From Bacteroidales bacterium UBA2559 (lineage in GTDB: Bacteria; Bacteroidota; Bacteroidia; Bacteroidales; Bacteroidaceae): 9,838 nucleotides of DNA. Position 1 is the first letter of the stretch; each line of letters opens with the position of its first letter. The notes under the pieces are model-generated. The model was given only the letters and a program-made list of their open reading frames with translations, made no database searches and was not told the DNA's origin. Location of the stretch: contig DDLZ01000091.1 of the NCBI GenBank assembly GCA_002340405.1, forward strand, positions 1-9,838, in the 5' to 3' direction. Shown here in pieces: positions 1 to 8,317 of the stretch. Position numbers and translations under genes: made by a program.

Positions 1-755
1 AGTCCGCCGTTAAGGATGCAGTTACCGCCTAATCCCATATTTAAAACCGAAACTCTTCTTGTCTTTTTGTTTGCCAGCAGACGACGGGAGAGATTATCGG
101 TCCAGCGATTCTGCATATTGGTGGTCGAACCGCGTCCATCGGTAATGGAGTTCCCCAGCACCGCTATAGCGCATGCTTTCTTTTCGGCTTTCACTTCAAT
201 GGCATTGATTATATACCAGTGTGTCGTTACCACAGCATTGCTGAAGTCCGATGTCTGACCTGATGCTATATATGAATCGGTACGTGAACCGGGATGCCCG
301 GTAATATTGGTCGATGAAGCCTCGCCCAGATGCATTGTTATAGCAACATTCTCACGTTCACCCATAGGGAACTTAACCTCATCGGATGTGACAAGTTGAC
401 CCGGCTGAATGGTTACTGAAGGGTTCCCGTCAAAAGTGAGGCTTACCTCCGTCTCTTCGAAAATATCACTGCTGCTGCCTGCTGTCTTCGCCTTGGCAAT
501 CTCTACAGCATTTATGGTCACGGGGCCGTTGCTAAACTCGTTCGAGAACTTAACCCTTACCACCTTTCCGCTGATAGAGGTCTGTACTATCTGTCTTATT
601 GAATTGTTCCCAAGTCCCGGATCGGGAGGACAGTTATGAGGCTCGACTAGCTGTTCGGCAGTAGCCCACGTACCTACCCAGTGTTTTTTTGCCTGGGCTG
701 TTCCTGCAACAAAAATTGAGAGCAGGATTGTAAGTAATACACTTTTTAGTTTCAT
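1..755 (-). CDS. Secreted SGNH/GDSL-family esterase, N-terminal part (runs off the left edge)
   Basis: Probable extracytoplasmic acyl/acetyl esterase that removes ester groups from plant polysaccharides or oligosaccharides. Translating the minus strand from the ATG at 755-753 gives 251 complete residues with no stop. The frame is still open at base 1, so the C-terminus is missing. Residues 1-22 form a signal peptide: Lys-containing start, hydrophobic core LLTILLSIFVAG, then AQA before KK. The next stretch, HWVGTWATAEQ (25-35), is typical of the XynE-like SGNH subgroup. A beta-rich region of about 150 residues follows. Block I is LGNSITDGRGS (200-210) with Ser203 as the likely nucleophile; GNSI replaces the classic GDSL. 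Block II is NMGLGGN (239-245). Blocks III and V, with the rest of the catalytic residues, lie outside the window. The gene is divergent from the HTCS regulator, which suggests regulated expression inside a glycan-degradation locus. The substrate cannot be read from the sequence. Confidence 0.85.
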   Translation of the reverse strand, partial: MKLKSVLLTILLSIFVAGTAQAKKHWVGTWATAEQLVEPHNCPPDPGLGNNSIRQIVQTSISGKVVRVKFSNEFSNGPVTINAVEIAKAKTAGSSSDIFEETEVSLTFDGNPSVTIQPGQLVTSDEVKFPMGERENVAITMHLGEASSTNITGHPGSRTDSYIASGQTSDFSNAVVTTHWYIINAIEVKAEKKACAIAVLGNSITDGRGSTTNMQNRWTDNLSRRLLANKKTRRVSVLNMGLGGNCILNGG

Positions 756-800
756 AAATCTATGCTTTATTAGGTTTTCCGTATCATCTTTTAATATTGT

Positions 801-808
801 CAAAGGTA
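801..808 (-). promoter_or_regulatory. Candidate -7 promoter element of the esterase gene
   Basis: Read on the minus strand this octamer is TACCTTTG, an exact match to the Bacteroidetes -7 consensus TAnnTTTG. It would start a transcript near 795 and give a leader of about 40 bases before the ATG at 755. No clear TTTG -33 element is visible 19-21 bases upstream, so this may be a weak promoter or one that depends on an activator, which would fit control by the neighbouring HTCS. That last point is inference. Confidence 0.45.
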
Positions 809-898
809 CTTAAACTATCCTGAAAATCGACTATTGTATGATAAAAAACCTTTCGGGATTAAAAATTATAACATTAAAAAATATTCCCTAATCAAACC

Positions 899-930
899 TT
901 TGGAACATATCTTAATAACATTTAATTTTG
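899..930 (+). promoter_or_regulatory. Bacteroidetes-type promoter of the HTCS gene
   Basis: TTTG at 899-902 is followed after a 20-base spacer by TAATTTTG at 923-930. Both elements match the Bacteroidetes consensus (TTTG, 19-21 bases, TAnnTTTG) exactly. The expected transcription start is about 4-7 bases after the second element, near 934-937. That is on or next to the ATG at 935, so the mRNA would be leaderless or nearly so. The match is clear in sequence but the promoter has not been shown to work. Confidence 0.6.
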
Positions 931-934
931 TGCC

Positions 935-3900
935 ATGTCTATGAGGAAGTCAACTAAAATACTGATCCTATTGCTATTGGCATTCTCCATTCCTGCCACG
1001 GCACAACGTTCCCTCAGTTATTCCATCGACCAGATGTCGGATAACAGGTTTCATGCTATCTGTGAAGACAGTATGGGATTTATCTGGATTGGAACCGAAA
1101 ACGGACTGAACCGTTTTGACGGATACCGTTTTTACCATTTTTTTCACGATGATTCGGATTCGCTTTCACTATGCAGTAACTATGTAAAATCTCTTTTCCT
1201 CGATAATGACGGACGATTATGGGTCGGGACCGGCAGAGGAGTGCAATACATGAATCCTGGTGAAAAAACGTTCCATACCGTAAAGTTGTCGGACAATGTC
1301 ATGCCCTATGTTTATCAGTTATCTCAGTTGAGCGATGGCAAAATATGGGTTGTGACTTCGGGTTACGGCATTCATCGGATAGACCCGGCTTCACCCGACA
1401 CGGGTGAAAACATGACTGCAATAAATTCTCAGGCCGGAGTTAACGGAATGTTTCGTGCCATTCTGGAAGACCGGTCAGGTATTATATGGTTGGGTACACC
1501 TCTGGGTGTAATAAGGTATGAACCATCCACCGAACAGCAGTCCTGGTTTATGCCTGACATTATAAACCGTGATATTACCGGCTTGCACATGGATAGCAAA
1601 GGTGACATCTATATAACTACCAACCGCCATTTATACAAGTTCCACAGCAAGACCGGTAATCTGGAATCAATCACACCTCCTGAAGAATTATGGGAGATAA
1701 CACATTCGTTCATGGACGAATCGGACAACCTGTCATTGTCAATACGCGGCAAAGGATTGATCGTTTTGAACCACAGTACCAATGAACTGCAACGTCCTGA
1801 TGCAGGTTCTATTGAACGCATCCTTGACAATTTGGATGTGAGTGTCATGTATAACGACAAGGTTGGTAATAAATGGGTGGGTTGTTTCCTTTCCCAACTG
1901 ATGCTGTTCACCGAAAACGATTCCCGCAACAGCTTGAGTTACCGTCAGTTTTCTGACTACAGAGAACCTATCTCAGGCTCAGTTACGGCGCTTACTGTGG
2001 ACCATAACGGGAACCTCTGGATAGGTTATAATAATAACACCCTGACCAAGATGGCTCCTGACGGTAAAATCATTCTGAAAGGTTCTCCAAATTCACTGGC
2101 CAATTCGCTGTTCAGCGACAGTAAAAACCGGATATGGGTAGGACTGTTCTATGGCGGACTATCGCTGCTCAGACAACGCAGCGGTCATCTTGAAAATGTA
2201 GTGCGTAATGAGATTGCTTCTATCTCATCCATTGCCGAGGACCTTCAGGGACGCATCTATTTTTCCGAATTGGGTGACGGGTTTTCCCGTCTGGATCCGA
2301 CCGATATGAGCGTGACGCACTACACAGCTATTGCCAAACATATTGAAGGACAATGGTTGTCCAACGTTTGGATCTATTCCATGACCGTGGACACCCACAA
2401 TCGCCTCTGGATAGGACACGAAAATGGAATTGACTGCTTCGACATAGAGAGAGGTGTCTTTATTAAATTGAATGATATAAAGAAGGTCATCGGAACCTCA
2501 AAGAGTTGCCGTACCATACTGGCCGATTCAAACGGACTGATCTGGTTCGGGACTAATCGGGGACTCTTCATGTATGACATCGACAGGGCTTTCGTCCAGG
2601 AGTTCACTGTTGAAAACGATATGACCAGCGATGATATTCGTGGTATTGTCGAGGACAACAGCGGTAATATCTGGGTAAGCACGAAAATGGGATTCAATCG
2701 CATTGACCCCGGCACATACACCGTGAACCGCTTTTTTTCCGATGAGAAGGCCTACAATAATGTTTCGGCATTTGACAGTCGTACCGGAGCGGTCTATTTT
2801 GCAAGCAACTACGGAATAACCACTTTTGACCCGGAACACATTAGCAGCGGTTCGACACTGAACAAAGTTCTGATTACCGGACTCTACCTGAAAGACCGCC
2901 GTATGACTTTTGACATGACTTCAGGAGGTAAGCATATATCGGATAAACCGTTTATCATGACTGACAGGCTCAATTTGGCATACAAGGACAACTCATTCAC
3001 CATGGAGTTCAGTACCCTCAATTTCGGGTATGAGAATAATATTATTTACGAATATACTCTTGATAACAAAAACAGAGAAGACTGGTCCAGTACACCTGCC
3101 GGAGTAAACAGGATAAATTTTTACAAACTGGGATACGGCAATAATCATCTTACTGTAAGGGCACGCCTGAATGACTCAGTATCGGAACCGCATACATTCC
3201 TTATAAAGATAGCGCCGCCATGGTATGCTTCAATGCTTGCATATGTTATCTACATTATTATGATAATAACGATTGCGACCGTAGTTATATATGTGCTAAA
3301 GAACAAGCGGGAGAAGGAGGTTAATGCCACCAGACTGGATTCATTCATAAATGTGGCACATGAGATCTGCACTCCCATGACCATGGTTATTTCACCGCTT
3401 GAGGAGATGCTAGGCGATGACAACGTCCCTAATGAAAAGATGCTGCAGCTTCGGCAGATGCACAAAAATTCCGTCAGGATACTCTCGCTGATAAATCAAC
3501 TGCTTGACATCCGGAAATATGATGAAGGAAGTATGGAGTTACGGTTCGTTGAAACCGATATAATCAATTTCCTGATGGGACCGATTGAACTCTATATGCA
3601 GACGGCCGAACACCGTGCTATTGCGTTTAATTTCCGTCATGCCATTGTGGAGCTTCCGGTATGGATTGACCGTGACAGTATTGACAAGGTTATGATTAAT
3701 CTTTTGTCAAACGCATTCAAATATACGCCAAACGAAGGTGCGATAGAGGTGAGCGTTGACGTGGGAATTGACGATTCCGAGGCCGGACCGTTACACAACT
3801 ACGTCAAGATATCGGTATCTGATACAGGAAAAGGACTTGATGATGTTGATACCGACAGGCTTTTCGACCGTTTCTATCGGGCACACAACGATACTACTAC

Positions 3901-4915
3901 AAAGACGATAGGCATGGGCATAGGATTGAATTACAGCAGCATTTTAGTCAAAATGCATCACGGTGACATAAAGGCTGAAAATCGAACCGACGGCTCTCAG
4001 GGAAGCATATTCTCGTTCCGTTTGCCGCTTGGTAACAGCCATCTAAAACCCGAGGAGATTGTATCGTCCGAGGAGGTAACACGTACACATCTGGAGCGTG
4101 AGCGTTCAGGTATAGAACTGTCGGAACTGGAATCCAAACGCTCTTCAGGCAGCTCAATCAAGGTGCTTGTGGTCGATGATGATGATGCTATGCTGAACTA
4201 TATAAAGGAGAGCCTGATGCATTCGTACCGTGTATATACCTGCCGAAACGGTAGTGAAGCGCTTAAGATGACTCTATCACATAAGCCCGATATCATAGTG
4301 TCCGATGTTGTTATGCCCGAAATGGACGGTATTCAGCTTGTAAAAGCCCTGAAGGGTAATTCTCTTGTCAGCCATATTCCAATTATACTTCTGTCCGGCA
4401 AGAGCAAGCTGCAAGACAGAGTGCTGGGTATGGAAATCGGCGCCGACTACTATCTGCCCAAACCGTTCTACATGCGTGAACTCAAGACAATTATAAATAA
4501 CCTGATAACTAACCGTCTTATTGTGAAGGGTAAATTCTCAGGTAAACAGGAGCAAAAAGATAAGGTGACTCCGGTTGAGTTTATGTCAAGTGACGAACAG
4601 TTTATGAAACGCGTTATGGAGGTGGTAAACAAAAACCTCTCCAACAGCGAATTTGACGTTGAACAGATGGCTAAGGAGATAGGGATCAGCCGTACACATC
4701 TGCATCGCAAACTAAAAGAGCTTACCGGATTCCCATCTGCCAAATTCGTGCAGAATATAAGGATGCAGCAGGCTATGAAACTCCTCAAGGAGAAAAAGAA
4801 CAATGTTTCGCAAATTGCTTACTCGGTAGGTTTTTCGTCACAGACTCATTTCTCAACCACCTTTAAACAGTACTACGGGGTTTCTCCTACCGAATTTATC
4901 AAGCAAATTGACTAA
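935..4915 (+). CDS. Hybrid two-component system (HTCS) sensor kinase/response regulator, AraC-type output
   Basis: One-protein sensor and transcription activator, 1326 residues, a normal HTCS length. It has a signal peptide (1-24, ending ATAQ). Fourteen Reg_prop-type repeats (about 41-633), with the pattern D-x-x-G-x-hydrophobic-W-hydrophobic-G-T, probably form two seven-bladed periplasmic propellers. A Y_Y_Y-type domain (about 685-760) and one membrane span (768-788) follow. The kinase dimerization domain has His809. The ATPase domain has the N-box Asn922/Asn926, G1 DTGKG (963-967), an F-box near 975-982 and G2 GMGIGL (993-998). The receiver (1075-1195) has Asp1081/1082, phospho-acceptor Asp1124, Ser1154 and Lys1176. 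A two-helix-turn-helix AraC domain fills 1226-1326. The family detects glycan fragments in the periplasm and activates nearby PUL genes. The H-box reads HEICTP, with Cys812 where Arg is usual. Start: the ATG at 935; a second ATG at 941 (MRKSTK) is equally possible. No Shine-Dalgarno is seen. The ligand is unknown; xylan is a guess from the adjacent XynE-like esterase. Confidence 0.96.
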   Translation: MSMRKSTKILILLLLAFSIPATAQRSLSYSIDQMSDNRFHAICEDSMGFIWIGTENGLNRFDGYRFYHFFHDDSDSLSLCSNYVKSLFLDNDGRLWVGTGRGVQYMNPGEKTFHTVKLSDNVMPYVYQLSQLSDGKIWVVTSGYGIHRIDPASPDTGENMTAINSQAGVNGMFRAILEDRSGIIWLGTPLGVIRYEPSTEQQSWFMPDIINRDITGLHMDSKGDIYITTNRHLYKFHSKTGNLESITPPEELWEITHSFMDESDNLSLSIRGKGLIVLNHSTNELQRPDAGSIERILDNLDVSVMYNDKVGNKWVGCFLSQLMLFTENDSRNSLSYRQFSDYREPISGSVTALTVDHNGNLWIGYNNNTLTKMAPDGKIILKGSPNSLANSLFSDSKNRIWVGLFYGGLSLLRQRSGHLENVVRNEIASISSIAEDLQGRIYFSELGDGFSRLDPTDMSVTHYTAIAKHIEGQWLSNVWIYSMTVDTHNRLWIGHENGIDCFDIERGVFIKLNDIKKVIGTSKSCRTILADSNGLIWFGTNRGLFMYDIDRAFVQEFTVENDMTSDDIRGIVEDNSGNIWVSTKMGFNRIDPGTYTVNRFFSDEKAYNNVSAFDSRTGAVYFASNYGITTFDPEHISSGSTLNKVLITGLYLKDRRMTFDMTSGGKHISDKPFIMTDRLNLAYKDNSFTMEFSTLNFGYENNIIYEYTLDNKNREDWSSTPAGVNRINFYKLGYGNNHLTVRARLNDSVSEPHTFLIKIAPPWYASMLAYVIYIIMIITIATVVIYVLKNKREKEVNATRLDSFINVAHEICTPMTMVISPLEEMLGDDNVPNEKMLQLRQMHKNSVRILSLINQLLDIRKYDEGSMELRFVETDIINFLMGPIELYMQTAEHRAIAFNFRHAIVELPVWIDRDSIDKVMINLLSNAFKYTPNEGAIEVSVDVGIDDSEAGPLHNYVKISVSDTGKGLDDVDTDRLFDRFYRAHNDTTTKTIGMGIGLNYSSILVKMHHGDIKAENRTDGSQGSIFSFRLPLGNSHLKPEEIVSSEEVTRTHLERERSGIELSELESKRSSGSSIKVLVVDDDDAMLNYIKESLMHSYRVYTCRNGSEALKMTLSHKPDIIVSDVVMPEMDGIQLVKALKGNSLVSHIPIILLSGKSKLQDRVLGMEIGADYYLPKPFYMRELKTIINNLITNRLIVKGKFSGKQEQKDKVTPVEFMSSDEQFMKRVMEVVNKNLSNSEFDVEQMAKEIGISRTHLHRKLKELTGFPSAKFVQNIRMQQAMKLLKEKKNNVSQIAYSVGFSSQTHFSTTFKQYYGVSPTEFIKQID

Positions 4916-5751
4916 GGCTCTTCAAACGAATGGAGAAGCTCTATCTCTGCAGCCCAAAGAGATTCGTCAGGCGTCTCTATGATGAGCGGCATATTGTCCA
5001 GTGCGGGGTCACGCATGATACGTTTAAAAAAATCCAATCCCAAGTAACCCTTGCCTATGGAGTCGTGGCGGTCCACGCGCGAACCTAACTCTCTTTTACT
5101 GTCGTTCAAATGGATAGCCCTGAGCCACTCCATTCCCACAACTTCGTCGAACTCCTGCCAGACATTGTCGTAGTTATCCTTAAAATTGTATCCGGCAGCA
5201 AATGTATGGCAGGTATCAATACAGATCCCAACGCGACTCTTGTCGTTGACACCCTCTATGATACGTTTCAGGTGCCAAAATGCAAATCCTACATTCGACC
5301 CTTGTCCTGCGGTATTCTCAATGATGGCAGTTACATTTGAACTCTTTTCAAGCGCCATATTGATACTCTCGGCCACCCGATCAAGACACTCCTCAACTGT
5401 TATCTGTTTCAGGTGACTGCCGGGATGAAAATTGAGCATAATAAGTCCCAGTTGTTCACAACGTTTCATCTCATTGATAAATGAATCTCTGGATTTTTTA
5501 AGCCCTTCGGGGTCGGGACTGCCTAGATTTATCAGATAGCTGTCATGGGGCAATATGAAGCGCGGTTCGATACCGCTTGCTGCAACCTCCTTTTTGAACA
5601 GAGCAACATCCTGCGCAGAGAGCGGCGGGCTAAACCACTGGCGCTGGTTTTTTGTAAAGAGTGCAAAAGCCGATGCACCTACTGCAACAGCATTTAAAGG
5701 GGCATTATAGAGACCGCCTCCGGCTGATACATGTGGACCTACATATTTCAT
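4912..5751 (-). CDS. nfo: Endonuclease IV (deoxyribonuclease IV, AP endonuclease)
   Basis: Base-excision repair enzyme that cuts the DNA backbone 5' of abasic sites and can clear 3' blocking groups; cytoplasmic, with a trinuclear zinc centre in a TIM barrel. The 279-residue length is normal. It opens with GPHVSAGGGLYNAP (5-18). All nine expected metal ligands are present in the right order and spacing: His69 (LPHD), His109 (NFHPG), Glu145 (IENTAG), Asp179 and His182 (IDTCHTFAAGYN), His214 (IHLNDSK), Asp227 and His229 (DRHDSIG) and Glu259 (IIETP). The start ATG at 5751-5749 gives the family's usual N-terminus. It lies 22 bases after the mutS2 stop, so it is probably the last gene of that operon. 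Its TAG stop (4914-4912) interlocks with the TAA stop of the convergent HTCS gene. No promoter of its own is evident. Confidence 0.96.
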   Translation of the reverse strand: MKYVGPHVSAGGGLYNAPLNAVAVGASAFALFTKNQRQWFSPPLSAQDVALFKKEVAASGIEPRFILPHDSYLINLGSPDPEGLKKSRDSFINEMKRCEQLGLIMLNFHPGSHLKQITVEECLDRVAESINMALEKSSNVTAIIENTAGQGSNVGFAFWHLKRIIEGVNDKSRVGICIDTCHTFAAGYNFKDNYDNVWQEFDEVVGMEWLRAIHLNDSKRELGSRVDRHDSIGKGYLGLDFFKRIMRDPALDNMPLIIETPDESLWAAEIELLHSFEEP

Positions 5752-5773
5752 ATTCTATCTCTTTATAATCTGT

Positions 5774-8302
5774 TTAGCCTAATTCCACGACTGTTATACC
5801 ATGGCCGCCGAATTGTACATGCTCGTCATAATACTTTGCAACGGCGGGGACAGTATGCAGATACTGCCTAATCAAATTTCTCAGTATGCCGTTGCCCGTA
5901 CCGTGCAGTATGCGCACTTTGCTCATGCCAATCAGAGTGGCGTCATCGATATAGTGCATCACCGTTTGAACAGCCTCATCGCCGCGCATGCCGCGTACAT
6001 CAATTTCAGGCTGGAATGCCAGTTTGCGATTGTAAATATCGTCGTGAGTCTGTTGGCTTATAAAGGTGTTCACACGAGTCTCACGGGGTGTTTTAACGGC
6101 CTTTGCGGGTTCTAATCGACTGGATTTTACAGTACTGGAAATTTGTCCGAATATCACCGTTACATCGTTTCGTTTAACAGAGACCACTTCACCGACCGAT
6201 GTCTGACCCTTCAGCCGAACAGTGTCACCGACTTTAAAAATATGGCTTGTTCCCGTTGCTTTGGGAGTCTTATCTTTTATAGATTGCTCTAATTCTGCTG
6301 AATCGACAGTTTCACTCTCCTTTTCAAGTTTGCGTTTGCGGCGACGTTCCTGGCTCTGAGAGATACGCTCCATTTCACGTTGAATCTTGAGTTCTTTTTC
6401 ACCGGCTGTTTGATCTTCATCCAGATTATCTCTGTAATCGGTCAGTTTTTGTCGGGCAATGCGTGTCTGCTCCTTTTCGGCCTGAGATTCTTTAATGGCG
6501 CGTATCGTATTTTCAATTACAGCATTGGAGCCACTGATAAGTTGATCTGCCTTCTCCTTTGCCTCGTTAATGATTGACTTACGCTCTTTTTGAAGCGACT
6601 CCAACTCGGTGCGATACTGTTCAATCTGCTTATCCAGCTGTTTTTCAAGAGTATGGACGCTCTGGCGTTTATTCTCCCAGTAGCGTTTGTCGCGAACAAT
6701 ATCCTGAAGATACTTGTCGGCATTTATATAGTCACGCCCCACAATCTGTGATGCATCTTCAATGACATCTTCGGGCAGACCTATCTTGCGGGCTATCTCC
6801 ACGGCAAACGAACTGCCGGGATTACCTATCTGCAGTATGTAGAGCGGTTGCATAAGATGGCGGTCGTAGAGCATGGCGCCGTTCCGTATGCCGCTGCTGC
6901 CATCGGCAAAATGTTTCAGATTCTGATAATGGGTGGTGATGACACCGAACACGCGATTGCGGTTGAAACGCATCAGTACGGCCTCGGCAATGGCTCCGCC
7001 TATGTTGGGCTCGGTACCGCTCCCCAATTCGTCAATCAGGATCAGACTGCGGTTATCGGCGTTTTTCATCATGTTTTTCATATTGAGCAGATGGCTTGAA
7101 TAGGTTGACAGGTCGTCGTCTATACTCTGCTCATCGCCTATATCGATGAAGATACTCTTGAATATTCCGGCATGGCTGTTGGGGCGCATTGGAACAGGTA
7201 TGCCGCATTGCAGCATATATTGAAGCAGTCCCACGGTCTTCAAGCAGACAGACTTTCCACCCGCGTTGGGACCTGAAATAAGCAGTATGCTGTTTTTGGC
7301 ATCCAGCTCAATATCAAGCGGCACTATCTTCTTATCATGTTTGGCCAGAGATATCTTCAAGAGCGGATGTTCTGCTTGAACCCAGTCCACTGTTGATTTG
7401 CGCTCAAGTACCGGTTTACAGGCATCAAAATCGATTGCCAGACGCGCTTTGGCGCGGATAAAGTCAATTTTGGCCATAAAAGCATACGACTCGGTTATGG
7501 AGCCTATGTGGGGACGTATCTTGTCGGTAAATGCTGTCAGGATCTTTATTACTTCACGCTTTTCATCGGCCTCAAGGCTGCGTATGCGGTTGTTTGCTTC
7601 GACGACCTCCTCGGGTTCAATGAAAACAGTCTTACCCGATGCCGATTCGTCATGTACAATACCTTTTATCTTACGTTTTAGAGCAGGGGCCACAGGCAGC
7701 ACTAAGCGGCCGTCACGCATGGCAGGAGCTGTATCCTTCTCAACAAGTCCGTCAGCCTGAGCCTGCTTAAGAATAGTATTAAGAATACGTGAAATGCTGA
7801 ATGAGGTGTTTGCCAGATCCATTCTGATACGATAAAGGTCAGGCGAAGCGTTGTCTTTGAGCTTACCGAATTTGGTAAGGATACGACTTATCTCTCGGGT
7901 TATTTCGGGGAAGAGGGTTACACTTGATGCCAATTCGGTCAGGTTAGGGTAGAGACCCCGGTTCTCCTCTTTGTTCAAAAATTCCACAATGTCGCTTATG
8001 GTTTCAAGTGACCGCCACAAGTTGAGAAGTTCGGCTTCATCCAGCCATGTGCCTATTACTTTGATACGGGCTAATGCCTCATGCAGGTCATGATAGTTCT
8101 CGTCAGGGAAAGGCTTCTCTTCGGTCAGGATCCCGACAAATTCCATTGTTTGGTCCTGAGCTGTCTCGATACCCTGAAAATCTGTCATGAAGTGCATCTC
8201 TTCTACAAGTTGCATTCCGAGATTACAGATGCACCGTTTGGAGAGCATCTGCCTTATCTCATCAAAACCTATTTTTTCTTCAAAATTATCAGGGTAAATC
8301 AT
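5774..8302 (-). CDS. mutS2: MutS2 family ATPase/endonuclease with C-terminal Smr domain
   Basis: MutS2 lacks the mismatch-recognition domain of MutS. In studied bacteria it suppresses recombination between diverged sequences or rescues collided ribosomes; which role applies here cannot be told from sequence. The 842 residues run as follows: MutS-type core and clamp region (about 1-320); ABC-type ATPase with Walker A GPNAGGKS (344-351), an STYSSHL signature (399-405), Walker B LILIDE with Asp424/Glu425, and a THYQNLK stretch near 457-463; a long charged coiled coil (about 530-670); a small KOW-like beta domain (about 685-735, VGDTVRLKG); and the Smr nuclease domain (about 765-842) with IDVRG (767-771) and HGTGNG (800-805). 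The Smr motif has IDVR where LDLR is common, a mild change that keeps Asp and Arg. Start: the ATG at 8302-8300, 15 bases after the stop of the DUF389 gene; no Shine-Dalgarno is obvious. Nfo follows 22 bases downstream. No damage is seen. Confidence 0.96.
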   Translation of the reverse strand: MIYPDNFEEKIGFDEIRQMLSKRCICNLGMQLVEEMHFMTDFQGIETAQDQTMEFVGILTEEKPFPDENYHDLHEALARIKVIGTWLDEAELLNLWRSLETISDIVEFLNKEENRGLYPNLTELASSVTLFPEITREISRILTKFGKLKDNASPDLYRIRMDLANTSFSISRILNTILKQAQADGLVEKDTAPAMRDGRLVLPVAPALKRKIKGIVHDESASGKTVFIEPEEVVEANNRIRSLEADEKREVIKILTAFTDKIRPHIGSITESYAFMAKIDFIRAKARLAIDFDACKPVLERKSTVDWVQAEHPLLKISLAKHDKKIVPLDIELDAKNSILLISGPNAGGKSVCLKTVGLLQYMLQCGIPVPMRPNSHAGIFKSIFIDIGDEQSIDDDLSTYSSHLLNMKNMMKNADNRSLILIDELGSGTEPNIGGAIAEAVLMRFNRNRVFGVITTHYQNLKHFADGSSGIRNGAMLYDRHLMQPLYILQIGNPGSSFAVEIARKIGLPEDVIEDASQIVGRDYINADKYLQDIVRDKRYWENKRQSVHTLEKQLDKQIEQYRTELESLQKERKSIINEAKEKADQLISGSNAVIENTIRAIKESQAEKEQTRIARQKLTDYRDNLDEDQTAGEKELKIQREMERISQSQERRRKRKLEKESETVDSAELEQSIKDKTPKATGTSHIFKVGDTVRLKGQTSVGEVVSVKRNDVTVIFGQISSTVKSSRLEPAKAVKTPRETRVNTFISQQTHDDIYNRKLAFQPEIDVRGMRGDEAVQTVMHYIDDATLIGMSKVRILHGTGNGILRNLIRQYLHTVPAVAKYYDEHVQFGGHGITVVELG

Positions 8303-8317
8303 ACTATTCGGCAGCTT

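Larger units (their letters stand above)
756..934. promoter_or_regulatory. Divergent intergenic region between the esterase and HTCS genes
   Basis: An AT-rich gap of 179 bases that holds the two candidate promoters. The core ACCTTTG occurs inverted at 801-807 (as CAAAGGT, inside the esterase -7 element) and direct at 896-902 (overlapping the HTCS -33 element). A near copy, ACCTTTC, is at 848-854. The longer direct repeats AAACCTTTCGG (846-856) and AAACCTTTGG (894-903) are 48 bases apart. These could be regulator sites or chance in an AT-rich region. No small gene or terminator hairpin was found here. Confidence 0.5.

Noticed and set aside
16..639. Two plus-strand open frames (16-258 and 409-639)
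   Set aside because: They are antisense to the SGNH esterase, whose signal peptide and catalytic motif show that the minus strand is the coding one.
4175..4186. Four tandem GAT codons in the HTCS receiver domain
   Set aside because: They encode the normal acidic pocket plus neighbouring Asp residues; the run is too short to suggest phase variation.
4916..4960. Partial pairing GGCTCTTC/GAGAAGCTC after the HTCS stop as a terminator
   Set aside because: The arms do not pair cleanly, there is no T-run, and the bases lie inside the nfo coding sequence.
5801..6115. Open frame of 104 codons on the plus strand
   Set aside because: It lies wholly inside mutS2 on the opposite strand, has no recognisable domain or start signal, and mirrors the Smr-domain coding region.
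7398..7760. Open frame of 120 codons on the plus strand
   Set aside because: It is antisense to the MutS2 core, has Ser/Arg-rich composition with no family resemblance, and is explained as a shadow frame.
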